Notes under the pieces: model-generated | What the model was told of the DNA's origin: nothing | Seen by the model: the letters and a program-made list of their open reading frames with translations, nothing else | Database searches by the model: none | Made by a program: the position numbers and the translations under genes | Assembly (NCBI GenBank): GCA_023389425.1 | Contig: JAEWEK010000176.1 | Span: forward strand, 1-12,592 | DNA from: Pseudomonadota bacterium | GTDB taxonomy: Bacteria; Pseudomonadota; Gammaproteobacteria; Burkholderiales; Burkholderiaceae_D | DNA length: 12,592 nt | Reading direction: 5' to 3' | Shown here: positions 12,415 to 12,592 of the stretch, piece after piece | Numbering within the stretch: position 1 is the stretch's first letter | How the letters are laid out: every line of letters begins with the position of its first letter

Positions 12415-12592
12415 CAAACAGTCGATAAGTGTGGGCGTTTGATGAAGGTGCCAGCTGGCTTCGGTCGGTTGATTACTTAAATTATCAAATGTTCACAAAA
12501 AAGAAATACGTTGCTCAGCAATGAGTAACGGTCAGTATTTTGAGTGAGCGACACCGAGAAATCGGTTGCCAGAAATGGCGAAACAGAGATTG
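12415..12592 (+). ncRNA. 16S rRNA 5' leader (pre-rRNA), ending just before mature 16S
   Basis: After boxA comes GTCGATAAGTGTGGGCG, a sequence characteristic of betaproteobacterial rRNA spacers. Three GNRA-capped hairpins then follow: 12509-12530 (9 bp, loop GCAA), 12553-12566 (5 bp, GAAA) and 12567-12580 (4-5 bp, GAAA). The window ends ...CAGAGATTG. In this group the next bases are normally AACTGAAGAGTTTGATC, so the mature 16S 5' end should lie at or just past 12592. No mature rRNA of useful length is in the window. Confidence 0.75.

Noticed and set aside
12582..12592. Start of mature 16S rRNA within the window
   Set aside because: The last bases (CAGAGATTG) are still leader. The characteristic AACTGAAGAGTTTGATC is not present before the window ends.

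Overview
The window looks like about 12.6 kb of chromosome from a high-GC betaproteobacterium, most likely an Oxalobacteraceae member close to Massilia, Duganella or Janthinobacterium. This is an inference from protein style, the form of the 16S rRNA leader (boxA-like TGTTCTTTAACAA followed by GTCGATAAGTGTGGGCG) and the REP-type repeats. No database search was possible. Most genes are housekeeping or cell-envelope genes, nearly all on the minus strand. I see no phage, CRISPR, toxin-antitoxin or biosynthetic cluster.

Left part (1-3740). Positions 1-379 hold no intact gene. They contain nested inverted repeats, a decayed duplicate of the 3' end of the neighbouring gene, and a 104-bp REPIN-like element (two inverted REP hairpins). 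Next come a CAP-domain lipoprotein gene (380-1330, minus) and, divergent from it, a phosphatidylserine synthase gene (1469-2245, plus). The shared 138-bp spacer carries two perfect dyads. The synthase gene runs tail-to-tail into a two-gene minus-strand unit: a YdhF-like aldo/keto reductase followed, with a 1-nt overlap, by a CsoR/FrmR-family regulator that lacks the usual metal-binding His. A second 104-bp REPIN-like element and a hairpin-plus-T-run terminator lie between the reductase gene and dacA.

Middle and right part (3738-12173, all minus). Read in transcription order from the right: a B12-binding-type radical SAM protein with a DUF4080-like C-terminus; a four-gene MCE lipid-transport system (STAS-fused MlaE-type permease, MlaF-type ATPase, MlaD-type MCE protein, PqiC-type lipoprotein); a VanZ-family membrane protein; a small thioredoxin-like [2Fe-2S] ferredoxin; an alpha/beta hydrolase; and a PBP5/6-type D-Ala-D-Ala carboxypeptidase. 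Gaps of at most 54 nt, and overlaps of 4 and 7 nt, suggest that the genes from the radical SAM gene to the hydrolase gene may be one long operon. The carboxypeptidase gene has its own promoter and a leader with two mutually exclusive hairpins. Functionally this stretch concerns the envelope: phospholipid transport, a VanZ protein of unknown function and peptidoglycan trimming.

Right edge (12174-12592, plus). This is the promoter and leader region of an rRNA operon that leaves the window just before mature 16S rRNA. It has tandem sigma70 promoters, the first with the GCGCCTCC discriminator of growth-rate-controlled rrn P1 promoters. It also has a boxB hairpin, a boxA, and three consecutive hairpins each closed by a GNRA tetraloop.
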